This document shows, one piece after another, positions 14,968 through 15,093 of a stretch of 15,093 nucleotides of DNA; positions within the stretch are counted from its first letter, which is position 1, and the number at the start of each line of letters is the position of its first letter. The notes beneath the pieces were generated by a model. It worked only from the letters and a program-made list of their open reading frames with translations. It had not been told where the DNA came from and made no database searches. Where the stretch lies: NCBI GenBank assembly GCA_002371115.1, contig DFFY01000102.1, positions 1 to 15,093 of the forward strand, in the 5' to 3' direction. This DNA comes from Bacteroidales bacterium UBA3764 (lineage in GTDB: Bacteria; Bacteroidota; Bacteroidia; Bacteroidales; UBA932). The translations under genes were made by a program, and so were the position numbers.

Positions 14968-15093
14968 ATGGAAAACAGAAGATCTTTCTTAAAAAAAGGA
15001 GCCATGGCGGCCGCGGCCGCTCCCCTGCTGGCATCGGCCTGCACCAGTGAAAAGAAGGCCGACAAATACGGCATCGAACTGGACCCTTCGGTC
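14968..15093 (+). CDS. N-terminus of a Tat-exported protein, cut by window edge
   Basis: The 42 visible codons read MENRRSFLKKGAMAAAAAPL and on to LLASACTSEKK. The twin-arginine motif NRRSFLKK, followed by an alanine-rich hydrophobic stretch, marks a Tat signal. The Cys at 25 in LLASAC could be lipidated, as in many Bacteroidetes Tat lipoproteins. The start is 12 nt after the metallophosphoesterase stop, so it belongs to the same transcript. Tat export implies a cofactor-binding or cytoplasm-folded protein, for example a Gfo/Idh/MocA dehydrogenase or a sugar isomerase. The mature part is too short to name. Confidence 0.85.
   Translation, partial: MENRRSFLKKGAMAAAAAPLLASACTSEKKADKYGIELDPSV

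Noticed and set aside
1..15093. tRNA or rRNA genes, CRISPR arrays, insertion sequences, integrase or attachment sites
   Set aside because: No transposase or integrase coding signal, no regularly spaced repeats and no recognisable RNA-gene sequence were seen; the window is almost fully occupied by the genes listed.

Overview
The window looks like chromosome of a fairly GC-rich member of the Bacteroidales. The evidence is a SusC/SusD pair, a run of signal-peptidase-II lipoproteins, short MKK starts mostly without Shine-Dalgarno sequences, and two promoters matching the Bacteroidetes sigma-ABfr consensus (TTTG, 20 nt, TAnnTTTG). Genus cannot be decided from the sequence; a Rikenellaceae- or Cryptobacteroides-like gut lineage would fit the base composition.

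Layout. From 13391 down to 1482 on the minus strand runs one tightly packed operon, a polysaccharide-utilisation locus (PUL). In order it encodes a RENBP-type N-acylglucosamine 2-epimerase, a SusC-like TonB-dependent transporter, a SusD-like lipoprotein, a SusE/F-position lipoprotein with a propeller-like C-terminus, a phosphodiester glycosidase (NAGPA domain) lipoprotein, a GHL10-like glycosidase lipoprotein, and a second propeller-type lipoprotein with BACON-like domains. Junctions range from a 4-nt overlap to 16 nt. A rho-independent terminator follows at 1434-1462. After a 214-nt gap comes a second GHL10-like lipoprotein gene in the same direction, cut by the left edge just before its C-terminus. 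Divergently on the plus strand, 13568 onward, lie a remnant or miniature of a ROK-family regulator (84 aa: the N-terminal start of the HTH fused to the C-terminal end), overlapped by a periplasmic metallophosphoesterase, then the start of a Tat-exported protein cut by the right edge.

How it may work. The enzymes share an amino-sugar/phosphodiester theme: GHL10 (E. coli DigH cleaves denuded peptidoglycan glycan), NAGPA (GlcNAc-1-phosphodiester cleavage), and ManNAc/GlcNAc epimerase. A possible target is a GlcNAc-1-phosphate-containing glycan such as the peptidoglycan-wall teichoic acid linkage unit, which contains ManNAc-GlcNAc-1-P-6-MurNAc. This is inference.

Most notable: (1) an in-frame internally deleted ROK regulator at the position where the PUL's local regulator would sit; (2) a G9 homopolymer just after the SusC signal peptide, where a gain or loss of one G gives an immediate stop, a candidate phase-variation switch; (3) a PUL without a standard CAZyme but with a phosphodiester glycosidase and two GHL10 paralogues.
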